DNA from: Argopecten irradians
Lineage: Eukaryota > Mollusca > Bivalvia > Pectinida > Pectinidae
Assembly (NCBI RefSeq): GCF_041381155.1
Contig: NC_091144.1
Location: forward strand, 20,469,544-20,533,543
Direction: 5' to 3'
Length of the DNA stretch: 64,000 nucleotides
The position numbers were made by a program, and so were the translations under genes. Below, piece after piece: positions 12,196 to 25,400 of the stretch (the stretch's first letter is position 1; every line of letters begins with the position of its first letter). The notes under the pieces were generated by a model. That model did not search any database. It had not been told where the DNA came from and was given only the letters and a program-made list of their open reading frames with translations.

Positions 12196-12760
12196 GAAAT
12201 TTAGATACATCTTATAAAATGCATGTGGATTACTGAAAACATTATCAACGTCATTCAAAGTGGTTATCATATAAAATCCATTTGTCTTCCACTTTCTACG
12301 AAATATACGCTTCTGAAACTGTATGATGTAATACAGTAGCTAAGAATGAGTTATTGAGGTATTTTGCTAAAATGATATGAATTGTATCAATCGCATAACA
12401 ATCAATAGAATCATATCTAAATCTATTGAATGTATCGATCTAAAATTACTTACCGAGCTAATACAATAACTTTAAAGAGAGTATTGCAAGAATAAATCGA
12501 GATACTCCATTAGTAACTGTCATAGAAAAAGTCAATTTTAGGAAAATCTCATCATATTCTAGTTGTATGAAACAAATAATAGTGATCGTCTTTATGGTAA
12601 CCGAGTTTTTGTTATCAAAACAACAATTGGTTAATTGTTTACGGTTATCAGACTTCATTTTACTCTCTTTAGCTTTAGATTTGTTCATAGAAAAGATAAG
12701 CGAATAACATTGGCAGTAAAATAGACATTGCAGAGTGTATACATAAAATAAAATAAATAC

Positions 12761-12941
12761 CTCAGTAAGATTGTTATTAGGTGTTGTAATATGTGTCCAA
12801 GTTTTTGTATAAGCCAAGGCAATCTGAGAGGTGAGCCGACTAGGTGATAAGAGGGTTGTCTGATTGCTAGCACGTGTCAAGACATGGCAGAACTCTACCA
12901 TCTGTTTGTACAGTAGGTCAAATTGCGTAAAACCGAGTTTC
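12761..12941 (-). CDS. Possible orphan exon of an unidentified gene
   Basis: Between an AG (complement of 12942-12943) and a GT (complement of 12760-12759) lies an open stretch of about 60 residues. It contains QFDLLYKQMVEFCHVL and LLSPSRLTSQIALAYTKTWT. The composition is more protein-like than most frames in this AT-rich DNA. No partner exon was found and I recognise no family, so this may be chance or a relic. Confidence 0.2.
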
Positions 12942-15714
12942 CTAATGTTAATCATTGTGAAGTCATTACATTACTTTTCATTTATGCAGTTTACCTCGTA
13001 CTTTATTATTGAACATTACCTTCGCTAATGTTGTGATAGAACTCAGCCGGAAAACCGTTATAAAATTAAGTACTTTCTGGATTTTCAAATCCCTATAGAG
13101 AACATCTAGAGATCATATTTCCGAATATGAAAGTAACTGACAAGTAATGCCATAGACTGCACATTTTCAGGCTAATTACAGGTGAACTAAAATAAAGCTC
13201 TTGAACTTTTAAGCAATATCGGATGCTAGTAGAACCAAACAGGTAACTCCTTTTGGATCCAATACGGACATTGGTATATAATTGTTCACATGGAACGTTT
13301 TTGTCAAAATACAAAATTACAAACTCAATGTAATTAATCATTACTATGATAAACGTATTGTGCACACACCCAAGAAATTAGTAAGTGTTGCTGGGATATA
13401 GTTATTTAAAAGTTTCATGCGTAAAACAAAGGAACAAAGGAGCGTTACGTGTGTTGTTTTTCATACCTGTTTGGTTTCTTCTTTGTGGACGGAATGTCCG
13501 TTTGTTGTTACTGTTAGGAATTTATAGAGCTAATAAGGTGAGTAGGTGCTATATAACCTATTTATCATATAAGATTTTACCAATTGGAGCAACATAAATA
13601 ACCTGTGACGTATTTATTACGTATTGTTTTTAATGTGTAAATTGAGATAAAATCGATGACGTCATGAGTTCAGTACGAAAGGACATGATTTGAACATAAA
13701 CTATCTAGGGACAGAATCCGACCCATATCAGTTCGAATACGTCATCATGTCATGATAAGCGAAAGGTTAAATTTGGTTCACAAAGGACGGATGCAAGAAT
13801 CTTAAAACCTTTAAACACTTAATTATATAAGCTTTATCAACACAGTCAAAAACATTTATGATGAGCCATATTACAACAAATTCATAGTTATGAAGAAGTC
13901 AATTCCATTCCCCTTCAAAGTCAATGTTTGTAATTTGTGTATACCGCACTATACTAATGACAAAACGAATTTCAAGATTACAGATGTATTCATTGTATGC
14001 ATGCTTTTCTTTATAAATCACATTTTAGTGATAATTTTACTCCGATGATGGTTAAGTTAGAGTAATTACCTCATTAACGACAGAATACTGATTTTATTCA
14101 CGTTGAAAGACCTTTTACTTCGATGATTAAAGACTACATGAAGATGACTACCTGATAGACGACAAATTACTCACCTAGTTAAAGCAAAGTAAAGTTTTGT
14201 TAAACGTATTACAGTCTAACTTTACTTTTGGCTGGGTAAATAAAAAGAAGTTGGACAGTATTTCATTATTCTGAATGACAAATAACGAGTAACTGTCTAA
14301 CTTTACCCTGCTCCTAGTTTAGTTTTCCTGATTTATTCACAGAGCTGTTATTCAGTCTCTATGATAGAATATTGTATCAAAATGCACAATTTTCAATGTA
14401 GATAATGGTTTATCTGAATATATTTTATTTTCTGTTTGTTTACTCTCAGTTTATAAGTATCAATTAATAGAAAGAAATATATAACATATTCTGCACAAAA
14501 ACCTAGAAATTACATTAGACTTCATTGATGTAGAGTAATAAAAGCAGGTCTAAAGCTCATGATTAGGCGATCTCGTGAAGAAAACACCGATAGTCAGTGT
14601 TAACTAAATATTATCTCAAGAGATACGATATACATCTTTAAAATAATCAAATTCCTAGCGCTAGTGCAAATCGGTGTTACGTCTTTATTAAGATCGTTGG
14701 TTTAAAAGACTTCTTGACACATTACAACCAGCCCTCTATTCATAGAGACAGTTGACATGTACTGATCGTACCTCTTGGATGAGACCTAACCTAGAACTAG
14801 ATTGAAGTTAGATTTGATTGCATGCGAGTCCGAATCCCTAGGATCCTGCCATACATTTTGATCAAATCCTGCTACGACAACTTGCTTCCATCATTCCACC
14901 ATGCTTTAGTTTTCCTTGTATCTCTCTCTTTCTTTTAATCCATTTCTTACCTCCATTCCTGTAATGGCACAAAGCATGATTTGTTTGTTTGTTTCTTTTT
15001 TAAAATATTTACGTGTTCTTAATTTTCCTTAAATTGTGTCGGTACAAGTAAGATTTCTGATCGTCATACCTAGCAGTATATCAAATTTCATTATTCATAA
15101 TATACTTATTACTATGGTCCCCAATAATTTTAATATTTTTACAGACACTAGTCGCAGATTATACACTTAATTGCACCCATTGCTGAGTTATCAAATATAG
15201 CTTTAAAATATAAACAAAATAATAAAGGATAAGACACATGGTCAAGAATGTTTAGCTTAAATGCTTATGTCATTCCGATCATGAAATATCTATTTCACTA
15301 GTTAAAAAAAACTGTCAGTTTGTGAAACTGCACTTGGAAGTCATCCTCAATCAACCATGCTTCAAACATTCTCTTCTGCCACTGCCAGCTAGCGTTGATT
15401 ACAGGTGTAATATTAATAAGTTTGTCTTTAAATTCTTAAATTCAAAGTTCGACGAGCCATGAGAATCATATAAAATTTACATCAAGCACTTGTCCAAGGG
15501 AATCCAGCACGAAATGCCAAAAGTGTCTTGCTGCAGAGGTTCCTTTCTGTAGCATGGCCTGCAATTAAAAACTCAAAGCAGAAAAAAGGTACTGGTTAAA
15601 GAAAAGAATAAAATAACAATGCAACTACCTAAAAGACCCTCATATCAGAAAAAGGGGTGGGGAGGGAGGGGAAAAATTTTGCACTGCCATAGACTATACA
15701 GATGGGCTCAAAAA

Positions 15715-16575
15715 GTTAAACAAACAAGTTAAACAAACAAGTCAAAGAGACGCTAAACTGTAATCCTATTAATAAACACTAACAATCAGAGTCAGCAAGA
15801 TGCTTAAAACTATATAAAATCTTAAAGGGACTTGTTCTGGGATATAAGGTTCATGTAAAGGTTTAAACAGTGATATTTTGCAAGCCTAAAACTCATCACT
15901 GTGCTGCAATTGAACAGAACTAATTTCATTAATTGTTGGTATATACCCTGGCTAACTGTCAGTCTTACTGTTGATATGTAATTTGTGAAGCTGCTTGTAA
16001 AATCAGTAAAATATGAAAAAATGTATTTTTCTAAAAAGAACTAAGTAAAGAGAGCTAAACTGTATCCTATTAATAAAAACACTAGCAATCAGAGTCAGCA
16101 AGATGCTTAAAAACTATATAAAATCTTAAAGGGACTTGTTCAGAGTACCTTATAGTGTATATAAGAGCACTTGTATCAATTAAAATGTCTTCTTATATGC
16201 TATATTTGTGATCCGCCATTTAAAGCAGCCATTTGCATTTACAACAATAGGCTCCTGCGCTATTCGCTGGTCCAATTTTGCCAAACACACTGTTGGAGTA
16301 CCTGGCATAGTCACTACTGAACACGATAGCATGCTTATTTGGCGCCATCAATGCAATTCACACGAGTTCTATTTCTTCTCCAGAAATATACATTTTTCTC
16401 TTATTTTACTGAAATTTACAAGCAGCTTCACAAATTACATATCCACAGTAAGACTGACAGTTAGCCAGGGTACATACCAACAATTAATGAAGTTAGTTTT
16501 GTTCAATTGCAGCACTGTAATGAGTTGTAGGCTTGCAAAATATCACTGGTTAAAGCCTATACATGAACCTTAAGG
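15715..16575. mobile_element. Non-autonomous element with ~190-bp inverted arms and internal direct repeats
   Basis: Arm 15848-16030 is repeated inverted at 16380-16570, sharing GGTTCATGTAAAGGTTTAAA, TGCTGCAATTGAACA and GTCAGTCTTACTGT with their complements. In addition, 15735-15840 recurs directly at 16030-16140 (TCAGAGTCAGCAAGATGCTT). No supported open frame. This looks like a nested or rearranged foldback-type element. Confidence 0.75.
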
Positions 16576-17247
16576 ACGCACCCCCGCTAATCTGGGACAG
16601 CTAATCAGCGATCAGCGGTCCAAGATAATTGTTTGTTTTAAATGGCATTTATCATTTATAATTGGATAAATGCAATTAATGTATATTTATATACGTAACA
16701 TAAGTAAACCATACATGAAGTCAAAAATGTTTATAAACATACTCAATTCTTTCTTAAGAATGTAATCCTCTGAGAAGTCAAAATTTTTTTATATTAAACT
16801 TTTTTTCTCATGTAGATTTTTGGAAATAGGAGATCATGCCATATAAAAATAGAAGAAAAAACATATGTACGTGTGCTTTTTTTTGAGCTATTGTAACTCA
16901 AAGATACCTAATTGACAAAATATTGAATTTGATGGGAATTTTGCCGTTTTGACATATACACAATAGATTAAAGCCATAATTTCCGAATGAGGTGTTTGAT
17001 ATGCATGGATGTTTGTAGAATTTATTTTCTAGTAGTCTTCTTTAAAAATATACCAGTTTTGATCAATAATACTTACATTTTTTCTCAGAATAACAGCATA
17101 TGCTACCCCTACCGCTTAATTTTGGGCTTCAAAATGCACCATTATCAGCCATTTTTGCCAAATTTAGCCCTTTATAGAAAAAAGTTCTGGTATAAAACGT
17201 TTGTTAATATTTTGCATATCAACAGGGAAAGGGTTAATAGAATCTTA

Positions 17248-17384
17248 CATGGGTCTGTGAAGTGGACAGGGATATCTCAACCCTAGTGAAAGATTTTGGC
17301 CGGTCAACCCGAGGCTTGCCGAGGGTTGACGGCCAAAATATTTCACGAGGGTTGAGATATCCCTGTCCACTTCACAGACTCATG
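17248..17384. mobile_element. Near-perfect hairpin element (about 60-bp arms)
   Basis: CATGGGTCTGTGAAGTGGAC followed by AGGGATATCTCAACCCT is mirrored by AGGGTTGAGATATCCCTG and TCCACTTCACAGACTCATG. The loop is GAGGCTTGCCGAGG between TTGGCCG/TCAACCC arms. The high arm identity suggests a young insertion or conserved folding. Confidence 0.85.
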
Positions 17385-18297
17385 TTTGATACTTTTTCTC
17401 CCATACATAGTAGAAAAAAATGATGAAATTCTACTTGGTTTCCAGCTTTTTCATCGCGCCATTATCGCAGGAACGTCGTTATGCTTTAAAATTGATGACG
17501 TCATCTACAATGCGCGCCGCAGTTACGCCGCATGATTTGATGACGTCACGTTATTGTCTAGCGCGCGTGAGCTGTCTTACACCCCCCTGTGTAGGATAGA
17601 GATATCTTTTCCCTAGCAACCACGGGATATCTATGTGAAGTATGGGAGAATGTTCTTTCTAAATCAGGCAGAAAAATGGGGGGTCCGTGTGCTTACTTTT
17701 TGCCCCATTTGAATATTTGTTATTTTTCAGTATTTTCGAGTAAAAAGTAATTGTGCTCAAATTACCATTAAATGTAAAAAATAAAAGTGTATCATATCAC
17801 ACATTAATGCACAATATTTTAATTACCACGAACCCAGTAAAGATTTGCAGCAAAAATTACCTCGATACAGCTAAAAATACTGGCGCAGTGATGATTTAAG
17901 TAAAAACAATTTCAGTAAAAAATGGTAAAACTGTGGCTCTACTCAAAGCGAAAAAAGACACAATTTCAAAATGGCCGCCAAATGGGCCATTTCTTAAAAT
18001 CCCCATATAAAAAAATCTACTAAAACTAGAAATGTATTTTTTGGACAAAATTTGCAACTGGTAACTTCCTACAGATATTGATAGATTTTATTTGAAAATC
18101 TCATAACTTCTTTGATCTATGTCGAAACGAGACTTCAACGGGACTGAAACCTCAGAAGAATGCAACCTTAATGTAAAATATGTTATGTTGAATGTACATT
18201 GTGTCATTTCCTGACTTTGTTGTATGACGTCATAGCTGTGGTTTACCTATGACGTCATGTATATTGCTGACGTCATATATAACAGCAATGCCAATAA

Positions 18298-18420
18298 ACA
18301 TCCATTCGCCTGAAGACGTCTGGGAAGGCAGAAGGCCTAGCGACGAAGTCTAGTGTTTCTTCTTCTTATTCTGAATACGTCTGGGAAGGCAGAAAGGCCT
18401 AGCGACGTAGTCTAGTGTTT
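18298..18420. repeat. Tandem duplication of a 58-bp unit
   Basis: ACGTCTGGGAAGGCAGAAGG then CCTAGCGACGAAGTCTAGTG and TTTCTTCTTC occurs twice in a row with a few differences. A weaker relative (GAAGCCACAAGGCCTTCCTG) lies at 28348. Such structured GC-rich tracts are often tails of mobile elements, but the family was not identified. Confidence 0.7.
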
Positions 18421-18542
18421 CTTCTTCCTATTTATATATATTGTAAATTATGTCCGCTTTTGGAACAATATTAGTATAAACTTTATTTTTACATTAGCTT
18501 TATACAAATATTTGACAATTAATTTAATTTGTATTGTGTTCA

Positions 18543-18670
18543 TATAGGGATTGGATTTCGCTTGTTGGAGCAATTCCTCTAAGAATAAAATGGGCGCGCC
18601 CCATATTGAATATATCTTAGAGGAATCCATACAAGCATGGTTAACATAAAAGCGAAATCCAATCCCTATA
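18543..18670. mobile_element. Hairpin element
   Basis: Arms TATAGGGATTGGATTTCGCT and AAGCGAAATCCAATCCCTAT, with inner imperfect pairing of GGAATCC/TTAGAGG blocks around GGGCGCGCCCC. 128 bp. Confidence 0.8.
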
Positions 18671-19974
18671 TTTACACTCACATGACTTTTTTTATTTATA
18701 TTTTATGCAATAAAATCGTCATTTGAATGTGACGTAATTATTCAATAAACGTCGGTCAAAAGTGGGAGGAGCTTACTCAATTGAACAGCGAATGATGACT
18801 CTTCACATAAGGTAGAATCATTCATCCGCGACGACAAAAAGTTCAATATTTTATTGTAAAATAAACATGACAAACAAAGTTAATTTCAGAGAAAATTTTA
18901 TTTAATCAGATCAGACCTTTAATTATATATTCAATTTTGCTAAAAGTTAATATATAGCGTGATAACATAAAGAATTTGTACACGGCCACATGTGTGAACT
19001 CGGTGACCGTTATTGAGCAGCGAGGCGAAGCTGACGCACGCTCACACACTTGAGTTTGCCGAAGTTGTCAAAACACCGATTTTCAAGTAGCTCAATGTGT
19101 TTGAGATGTCGTCTGACTTGACAATATTATATCCTTGGGAGCCATGTGATTATATTATCTACGCTTAGATCCATCGCCATCGATAGATGAAACAAATTCA
19201 CTTGTGTTCGATTGATACAATGTATTTGTGGTGACGCGTAACTGTAAACACGTGGATTACTAGCGGTGCATGTTTTATAATACACATGATTAAATTCTCA
19301 AAGAACAAAGACAAGAGGATATGTTTATAACTGACCTCTATCAGAGGGTTTCACGCCGTCCACCCCAAAGACTCGATCGTAGGACGAACATAGGTACAGA
19401 GGTAATGTTTACGTTTTACACCCATCATTTATAACAAAAATGAAAGCACGTCGCCCCGGTCGGGACATTTTTCCGTTTCTTTATAGAATTGTTAATTTAA
19501 AAATTGTTTGAATCATATATAAATATAAAACATGTATATATTGTTTACATTTTTCCAAAATTCTTTGAAAACAACAATATACACGTAATGTTGCGTCAAA
19601 ATGTAAACAAAGCCATGTGTTTCTTTAAAAAAATGGTCCTTTTACGTTGCATAGAACATTTTCATACGCAAGTTCAAAGTTCAATGTTACCATGCAGTTA
19701 TGGTAAACAAAATCGGCTAGTATTAGCGTATAATGACCAAGTCTAGCAAGTGTAAATATATTGTATTGTATTGTACTCATTTTTGAGTTCAAAGGTTAGA
19801 TAACTGCAGTTTTTCATTCTATATTTTGGTAATTTAGCTGTAAAAGAACAGTCATATGTTCAATTTGATAGTCATTGTGGCACATAGGTCGAAACCTGAC
19901 ATTAAAACTTGTGTCAGTAAGCAGAGAATGTCATAGAATGAACTATGACGTGCAAGGATTTGAGAATAGTATGA

Positions 19975-21450
19975 TAAAATAAGATAAGATAAAGATTAGA
20001 AGAAATTAGTGATGTATAAAGGCTTTGTAGTTGTATAAGAGTTCTTGTTCTTTCCAATGTTTATCTAACGCATTTTTGAAGGAGTTTATATTTGGCACCA
20101 TCACTATTTTCTCTGGTAGATCTTTCCATATCTAAGTAGCTCTTATTGAAAAAAAGTTTCTCCTAATCTCATAGTTAGATCTTGTATGGAATAGCTTCCT
20201 CCTATGCCCCCTGCTGCTCTCGCGGTCCGTTGCATCTTTCCATAAAGATATAATGTTACAACATTCGGACTCATACTCCATCTAAAATTTTGAAGAGTTC
20301 TATCATGTCTCCTAGTATTCTTCTATATGCCAATGTTGGTAATTTCAGTTTCTCCAGCCTTTGACTGTATGCTAGATGTGACATTCCTGGTAGACATTTT
20401 GTCGCTCTTCTTTGGACACTTTCTATCATTTCTATATGCTTCTGTAGGTAAGGCGCCCATACGGGGCAAGCATAGTCCAAATGAGACTGAACTAAGCATT
20501 TCTATAGCGGAATAAATGATTTGATGTCTAAAAACTGAAAAGTTCTTCTCAGAAGTCCAAACATGGAATTGTTTTTTTTTTTACTTTCTCTGATATATGG
20601 CTGTCGAAGCTTAACGTGGAATCTACAACTACTCATATATCTTTTTCTTGGTCTATATGTTGCAGTGTTTTTCCATTGAGCTGGTATTGTATAATTTCCT
20701 CACATTGGTTTCTTATTCTCTGTTTGTGTATCCTCATGTGTTTACATTTATCTGGGTGCATTTTTAGAAGCCACGTTTTACTCCATTTCGACATTGTATC
20801 TAAATCACTTTGCAGATCTAAAGCATCATCTTTGCGACGAATAGCCTTGAACATTTTAGTATCATCCGCAAATAAGTAAACGTCTGACTGCACTATGTCT
20901 TGAAGATCATTAACAAATATCACAAATAATAAGGGTCCAAGAACCGATCCTTGTGGAATTCCTAATGTTACGCTTGACCATTCGGAATTTTTGCCATTCA
21001 CTGTTACCATTTGATGTCTTCCTTTCAAAAAAAGTTGAAATCCAAGTTTTCATCTGCTGGTTGAAATTACATGAGTTTAATTTATTCAGTAAACGGTTGT
21101 GCGGAACTGTATCAAAAGCTTTCTGATAATCCATGTATATACAATCGACTACGTCACCTTTATCTAAAGCAGGTGTCCATTTATCCAAAACTTCTAAAAG
21201 TTGTAATGTTGTTGATCTACCTGATAAGAAACCGAATTGGTTGTTGGAGATGTACTTGTTTTTCCTAATAAATGTTACTATATGATCCCTTATTAGAGTT
21301 TCTAGTGTTTTACAAACAACTGACGTGAGACTTACAGGCCTGTAGTTTCCCGGTTCACACTTATCTCCTTTTTTTTTTAAAATGACACACACTCGAACCC
21401 TTTTCCAATCATCCCGAAGAGTTCTTGTTGAAATTGATTGGTTGAATAAC
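19975..21450 (-). mobile_element. Jockey/CR1-like LINE, 5'-truncated, polymerase region with breaks
   Basis: Minus-strand frames give, in order, TRTLRDDWKR and GNYRPVSLTSVVCKTLE, then YMDYQKAFDTVPHN, LGIPQGSVLGPLLF and the catalytic motif LFADDTKM (near 20868), then DYACPVWAPYLQ. These are the fingers, palm (motifs A, B and C) and thumb of a non-LTR reverse transcriptase. The order is collinear, but the frame is broken at least twice, so the copy is dead. It starts inside the polymerase near 21450. The 3' end is marked by an ATAAGATAAGATAA tract near 19975. Confidence 0.85.
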
Positions 21451-22442
21451 TTTTATACAACGCGTAGCGCTTGTCTTATAGCTATCTAGTATACTATATG
21501 TGTATGACTTGCCCTACAATGACATCTAGTAATAACCTTTTGAATAATTTCACTAATAAACTTCCATTCATAAATTTCCTATTCATTGAATAATGTTCCT
21601 TTGGACCAATAAGAAGGCGGACTTTCCATTAATGTGCCTTCTGATTGGTAGAATACAGCCTGTGTACAATGCACACTGGTAACTCCTCTGTCTAACTTAC
21701 ATAATGTACATAATCTCTGTTAATAATAACTTACTATCTAAGACTTATAGACCTGAGAGTTATAAAGTAAACTAATGAGTTTCTTTCTGTGTACATTTAA
21801 ATCTAATTTTAAATAATTGTTGAAAACAGGTCTGAGTTAAAGGCAAAACAAGGCTGCCCTCGTGTGTGCAATACGTGTGTCAAAAGTGTAGGAAAAAAAA
21901 TAATTTCTTATGAATGTAATACTTGCTTTTTTATTTTGAAATCTTTTCCTAATATGTTATGCAGGAATTTTAAATAAGAAGAATGTCATACAAAACATAT
22001 ATGTATATTGTCTGATCAGTTGAATATTCTTGAAATTATTTATATTAAAGTCGGCCACAAGACATTTGACTGCTGATTTATTCACAAAGCCTTGAATTAA
22101 GCTTAGGTTTCTAGGAATCTAGTATCTGTTTTCTGGAGAATGGAACATATCTGCCTAACAGTTTGAAGTTATTTATAAAAATAATTGTTTATATATATAT
22201 TGATTTTGGAAATTCATTTTATTTTAATTTTTTTTTTTTGTTTCTGCTGAGTTTTATTTGCAGTACTTAGAGAGTACTCTGAATTTTATTTAATGTTATC
22301 GCAATAACTCTAAATATCTGTTCAAGATACTCCTTACGTAATATGGGTTACTTCATAACGGTGATGGCAAATATACCCATTGGATCCCGTCATTAACAAC
22401 TTTATATCATAAAGTGACACGAAAAGAAAGGTTTGAGACATT
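21451..22442. other. Non-coding 3' flank of LU-A
   Basis: AT-rich DNA between the LINE and the LU-A stop; nothing supportable seen. TTTATT at 22443-22448 would be the AATAAA polyadenylation signal on the minus strand, about 45 bases after the LU-A stop. Confidence 0.45.
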
Positions 22443-22490
22443 TTTATTGCAAAAGAAGGCAAGAACTTAATGAAAGAGTTGTTGAACTAT

Positions 22491-25400
22491 TTAACCGCTA
22501 GCTGGAGTCGTAGGTGGAAGCAGGTTGTTAGCTGTCATTTCTACAAAATAAAACAAGAAATATAGATAATTCCTAAAAAGAGTGATAACATCTTATTTTG
22601 ACATTGTTTTTAATTACCATGTAGGTAATTCACATTGGTTGATATCGTAGCGACAAGAATACAGCAATTCATGGCTAATTAAAAGAAGTTTCCATGGCGA
22701 TATATAATCAGTGTGGAAATAACTGGGGAATATATGAACATTTAAAAATCTTTTTTTTTTCTTCTTCTTTCTTTTTTTCTTTTTTTTTTTTCTTTTTTTT
22801 TTTAATTTTCGCTCCGCAAACAATGGTGCATATAAAAAAACAATGTTTATCACTAACAAATTTCTAATCAATCTATAGGTACATTTACATTCATGGTGAC
22901 GTTCATAATTATTCTATAAATCAAATCCAACTTCCAGCAAATTGTTGAAATAGGCGGGGGTCTTACAGACAATCCCCCTAATTCTGAATTGATTATAAAA
23001 TAAGGTGTGTGTAAGGGGACTCATTTACCGTAGGGATTTTATTTGCAGTGAAATACGGTATATGTGTATAAAGTAAAATTCATCATTCAAATGCATATGG
23101 TAACTACTGCGTGTGTGGTTTAAACCTTGTTCAATTGCGATAATTGAACATCAGTTGTTTTATTATTATTGAATGCCACTTACTGTTGTGTGTGGTATAG
23201 CAATCCTCTCTATTACAGTCTTTACCACGACAACAAGCGGAGCAAATGGTCACACCCTCGCTTTCGGTATTTCTTCTCCCAGATGGCGCAGCTGATGTTG
23301 GTACGTCATTATCAAGGAAAGCTTGGCACAACTGAGAAAATATCAATAGTTTAAGAGATGTTGTAACATAGTGCTGCTTCATACTTAATTTCTAAGCAAT
23401 AAATATAAATATAACGATTCGGTAATACTTCTGATTAAAAAAATAAAGTTTAAATCTGTTCATATATAGGCTAACAATATTATCTCAATGGACGAAGCTG
23501 GAGTTACGATGAGATGTCCGTACGGAGGACGTTATATATATACATACATGCAGTGATTCACAGCCAAATTCATATCGGATCAAGCCTCCGACGATGTGAA
23601 TTGCGGATTTACAGATCTGAAAACAAAATTAAGAAAGTTTAAATATACTGGTATCTTTTTATTTATTTTCTTTCTTAGTTATTTGTCTGTTTCTTTTTTG
23701 TTGAATGATGGATGGAAGAGATATTTAATAAATCAGTAATTATTATTTATTTAACTAAAAAATGGTAAATAGATTGATTATAATGATTGAATGAATAAAA
23801 GGATGGATGAATGGATGGTTTGGATGAATGGATGGATGGATGGATAGATGGATGGAAACATGCATGCATACATGGATAAAAATATTAAATAAGAATAAAC
23901 GTATGGTTCGAAATTAAATTATTTACCTCAGTGTCCTGACAGACTTGTCTCTCTCTACATGAGCTGAATCCTGGGACGAGATGGTCACATACCACACAAG
24001 TATTAAGTACGGTTGCATTAGCTCCTGTTGTGCGAAGTGTAAAATAAAGTTACTAAATTGCAAGACCTCGAACGCCAACACTACAGAAAAGAGTTGATAT
24101 TACTACAATATGGAACAATAAAATTTGAGTCATAGTGGTATCTTACCTAAACCGAAACGGCTTAACGTTTTTTAAACACAACGATAAGATGTGAGAAAAT
24201 GTAAAAATTTGATATGTAACAAAATAAACAAGCTTATATGAAAGTAACCTCTGAAATTGGAATTAACGTACGAACATTTATATCATACATTGTAATGAGA
24301 TTTTTATGTAAATTAGACTTCAGAATATAAATGAACTCCTTCGAAGTCACTGTTGTGAAGCTTTAACAAAGGCTTCGATATTTGTTAACCCCCCCCCCCC
24401 TAACCCCTGCCCCCCCCCCCCCTTTACACACATTCGCGTTGGAGTTTAAATTTAAACCCCAACTAACCTGCGCCACAGAGGTTAGCGTTACATGGGGCGT
24501 TTGGATTGGTGGTATCGCAGCACTGAGCGCAGTTCACCAAGTCTCTCTTCTTCCTACCAGCTCCACCAGACAGGGTATCCATAATACTGCAAACCTGTCA
24601 TCACAATGCCATTATCACGAATTCAAAACATGCAATGATCAAACAAAAAATGAATGAAAAATATTAATATATACAACATCAGTGATTTTTTCATTAAAAA
24701 CATATTGTTCGAGACTTTTATGAAAACCAGTGACAATTTTCAATAATTCTATTAAAACCAGCGACATTTGCAATATATTATGACCTTTGATTAAAAAACA
24801 GGACAGTATTAACATTTTAATTTACGTCCTACCAGCTTCAATCAAACAACTCCAGTACTGCATGTGACTTTGCATTTTAAGTGGTATATGCTCCGACATT
24901 TGCCCAAACATTTGCTCCGACATTGAATGCCTATGGTGCATGTGCGAGCATAGAGCGTGACTACATAACGTCAAACATCATTGGATTTGCTGTTTATTTT
25001 GAAAAGTTCAATCTCAATTCGATCAGAAATAATTTTTCCGAAAGCATCCAAAACATCTAATACAAAGTGGAATTGAAGCATTGAAATGGTAACCAGACAT
25101 GGATTCGAATGCATTTTAAACATGATAGATTTAACACTTACAGCAGCAGATCTACATCCAGCGTTGTATACGAAGTTGAGATTTTTTGTTGTTACTTTTT
25201 CAAGGAAACATTTCTAAAAGAGAGAAAAGAAAGAATAAGACATTTTCAACAAAAGGAAGCAAAACATGAATTATTCTATTGTTCTGGATGATTTTACAAG
25301 AAAACAGACATGTGAAAATATTTTTTGTAAAAGAAAGATATTAGTATCAAATTTCAACATAGATATATGACTGTAATGATAGCTGTACATTTAAATGTAC

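Larger units (their letters stand above)
10406..22490. other. Intergenic region between the LU-B start and the LU-A stop, transposon-rich
   Basis: No gene could be supported here apart from one possible orphan exon (12761-12941, minus). It contains MITEs (10590-10800, 12150-12195), an inverted-repeat element (15715-16575), hairpins (17248-17384, 18543-18670), a 2x58-bp repeat (18298-18420) and a LINE (19975-21450). The stretches 10801-12140, 13000-15700 and 18700-19970 show only AT-rich sequence to my reading. Confidence 0.5.

Noticed and set aside
16208-16573. 121-residue plus-strand frame
   Set aside because: Runs through the loop and right arm of an inverted-repeat element, with no domain seen.
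18298-18420. Hammerhead-type ribozyme
   Set aside because: Structured GC-rich repeat with GAAGG and CTGAAGA, but the CTGATGA and GAAA core was not found in the right arrangement.
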